Virus record (IMG/VR): IMGVR_UViG_3300025769_000604
Coordinates: 1-28,746 of that record
Source of the DNA: a virus
Strand: one strand, 5' to 3'
Length of the DNA stretch: 28,746 nucleotides
Shown: positions 28,595 to 28,746 of the stretch, piece by piece
Position numbering within the stretch: position 1 is the stretch's first letter
Layout: each line of letters begins with the position of its first letter
Translations under genes and position numbers: made by a program
The notes under the pieces: model-generated
What the model saw: only the letters and a program-made list of their open reading frames with translations
Told to the model about the DNA's origin: nothing
Databases searched by the model: none

Positions 28595-28746
28595 ATGGCT
28601 AAATGGACAATTATTGCCGAAGGAAACCAGATTTACAAAGACGGTGTCAGTTACACTGGACTTGATACAAGCTGGTTGCCCGAAGGTATTAGGGCAGTGC
28701 AGTCATCCAACGGCACTGAGGCTTTTATAGAATATGACAATCAACA
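28595..28746 (+). CDS. Small tail-fiber-region protein, partial
   Basis: Fifty residues, open at the right edge. MAKWTIIAEGNQIYKDGVSY then DTSWLPEGIRAVQSSNGTEA matches a frequent small protein downstream of fiber genes in marine phages (the DTSWLP and AVQ blocks are typical); some related ones are called tail fiber assembly or chaperone-like. The function is not proved and the C-terminus is missing. Confidence 0.7.
   Translation, partial: MAKWTIIAEGNQIYKDGVSYTGLDTSWLPEGIRAVQSSNGTEAFIEYDNQ

Noticed and set aside
1-28746. tRNA genes, CRISPR arrays, insertion sequences, attachment sites
   Set aside because: No cloverleaf or T-loop pattern, no regular spaced repeats, no transposase and no integrase found on reading both strands.

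Overview
The window is a piece of a tailed, short-tailed (podovirus-type) double-stranded DNA phage genome. The basis is a complete T7-style virion set (portal, scaffold, capsid, two tail-tube proteins, gp14/gp15/gp16-like ejection proteins, gp17-like fiber) behind a terminase pair. The many tiny lysine-rich proteins and the fiber and collar proteins look like those of marine phages. A marine bacterial host, possibly an alphaproteobacterium, is inference only. There are no tRNA, rRNA, CRISPR or IS elements. No RNA polymerase, DNA polymerase, integrase or lysis gene is visible, but the genome continues beyond both ends.

Layout. (1) Positions 1-6079, all leftward: the early/replication arm. In transcription order: a separate 136-aa unknown gene with its own terminator (5625-5655); a promoter near 5495; a two-helix membrane peptide; a DUF932 protein; five small conserved or unknown proteins (two with recognisable zinc-ribbon or winged-helix motifs); two small helix-turn-helix regulators; a zinc-ribbon ORF; a PD-(D/E)XK nuclease; a HTH_36-type replication initiator candidate; an unknown replication-module protein; a YqaJ/lambda-Exo-like exonuclease; and an ERF single-strand annealing protein cut by the window edge. 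Most of these genes share an extended ribosome-binding cassette, AAGGAGAACTA. (2) 6080-6749: about 670 bases without a convincing gene, full of hairpins, from which the two arms diverge. (3) 6750-11304, rightward: small terminase, nine small mostly basic proteins, then large terminase. (4) 11368-19182: a short Met-Cys protein, portal, Bbp19-like protein, scaffold, gp13-like GNAT protein, capsid, a small post-capsid protein, tail tube A and B, and the gp14-like protein. (5) 19187-25497: gp15- and gp16-like ejection proteins. (6) 25540 to the end: fiber and host-recognition genes.

How it fits together. The replication arm looks lambda-like: three 21-bp iterons lie inside the reading frame of the candidate initiator, as in lambda gene O, and a fourth copy of the same dyad overlaps the -35 of the early promoter. 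A second dyad class (YTGCA-N4-TGCAR) sits in three candidate leftward promoters, including one directly before the small HTH regulator, whose mRNA would be almost leaderless. Exonuclease plus ERF would provide recombination-dependent replication. On the right arm most genes overlap by 1-20 bases, often as TAATG, which implies translational coupling. The start of the tail-tube A gene is separated from its Shine-Dalgarno by a strong hairpin that would bring the two to normal spacing. The gp16-like ejection protein carries an HEFQH zinc-protease motif rather than the lytic transglycosylase of T7. A 9-bp motif, AATTGTGCG, recurs only at three rightward module boundaries and may be part of a promoter.
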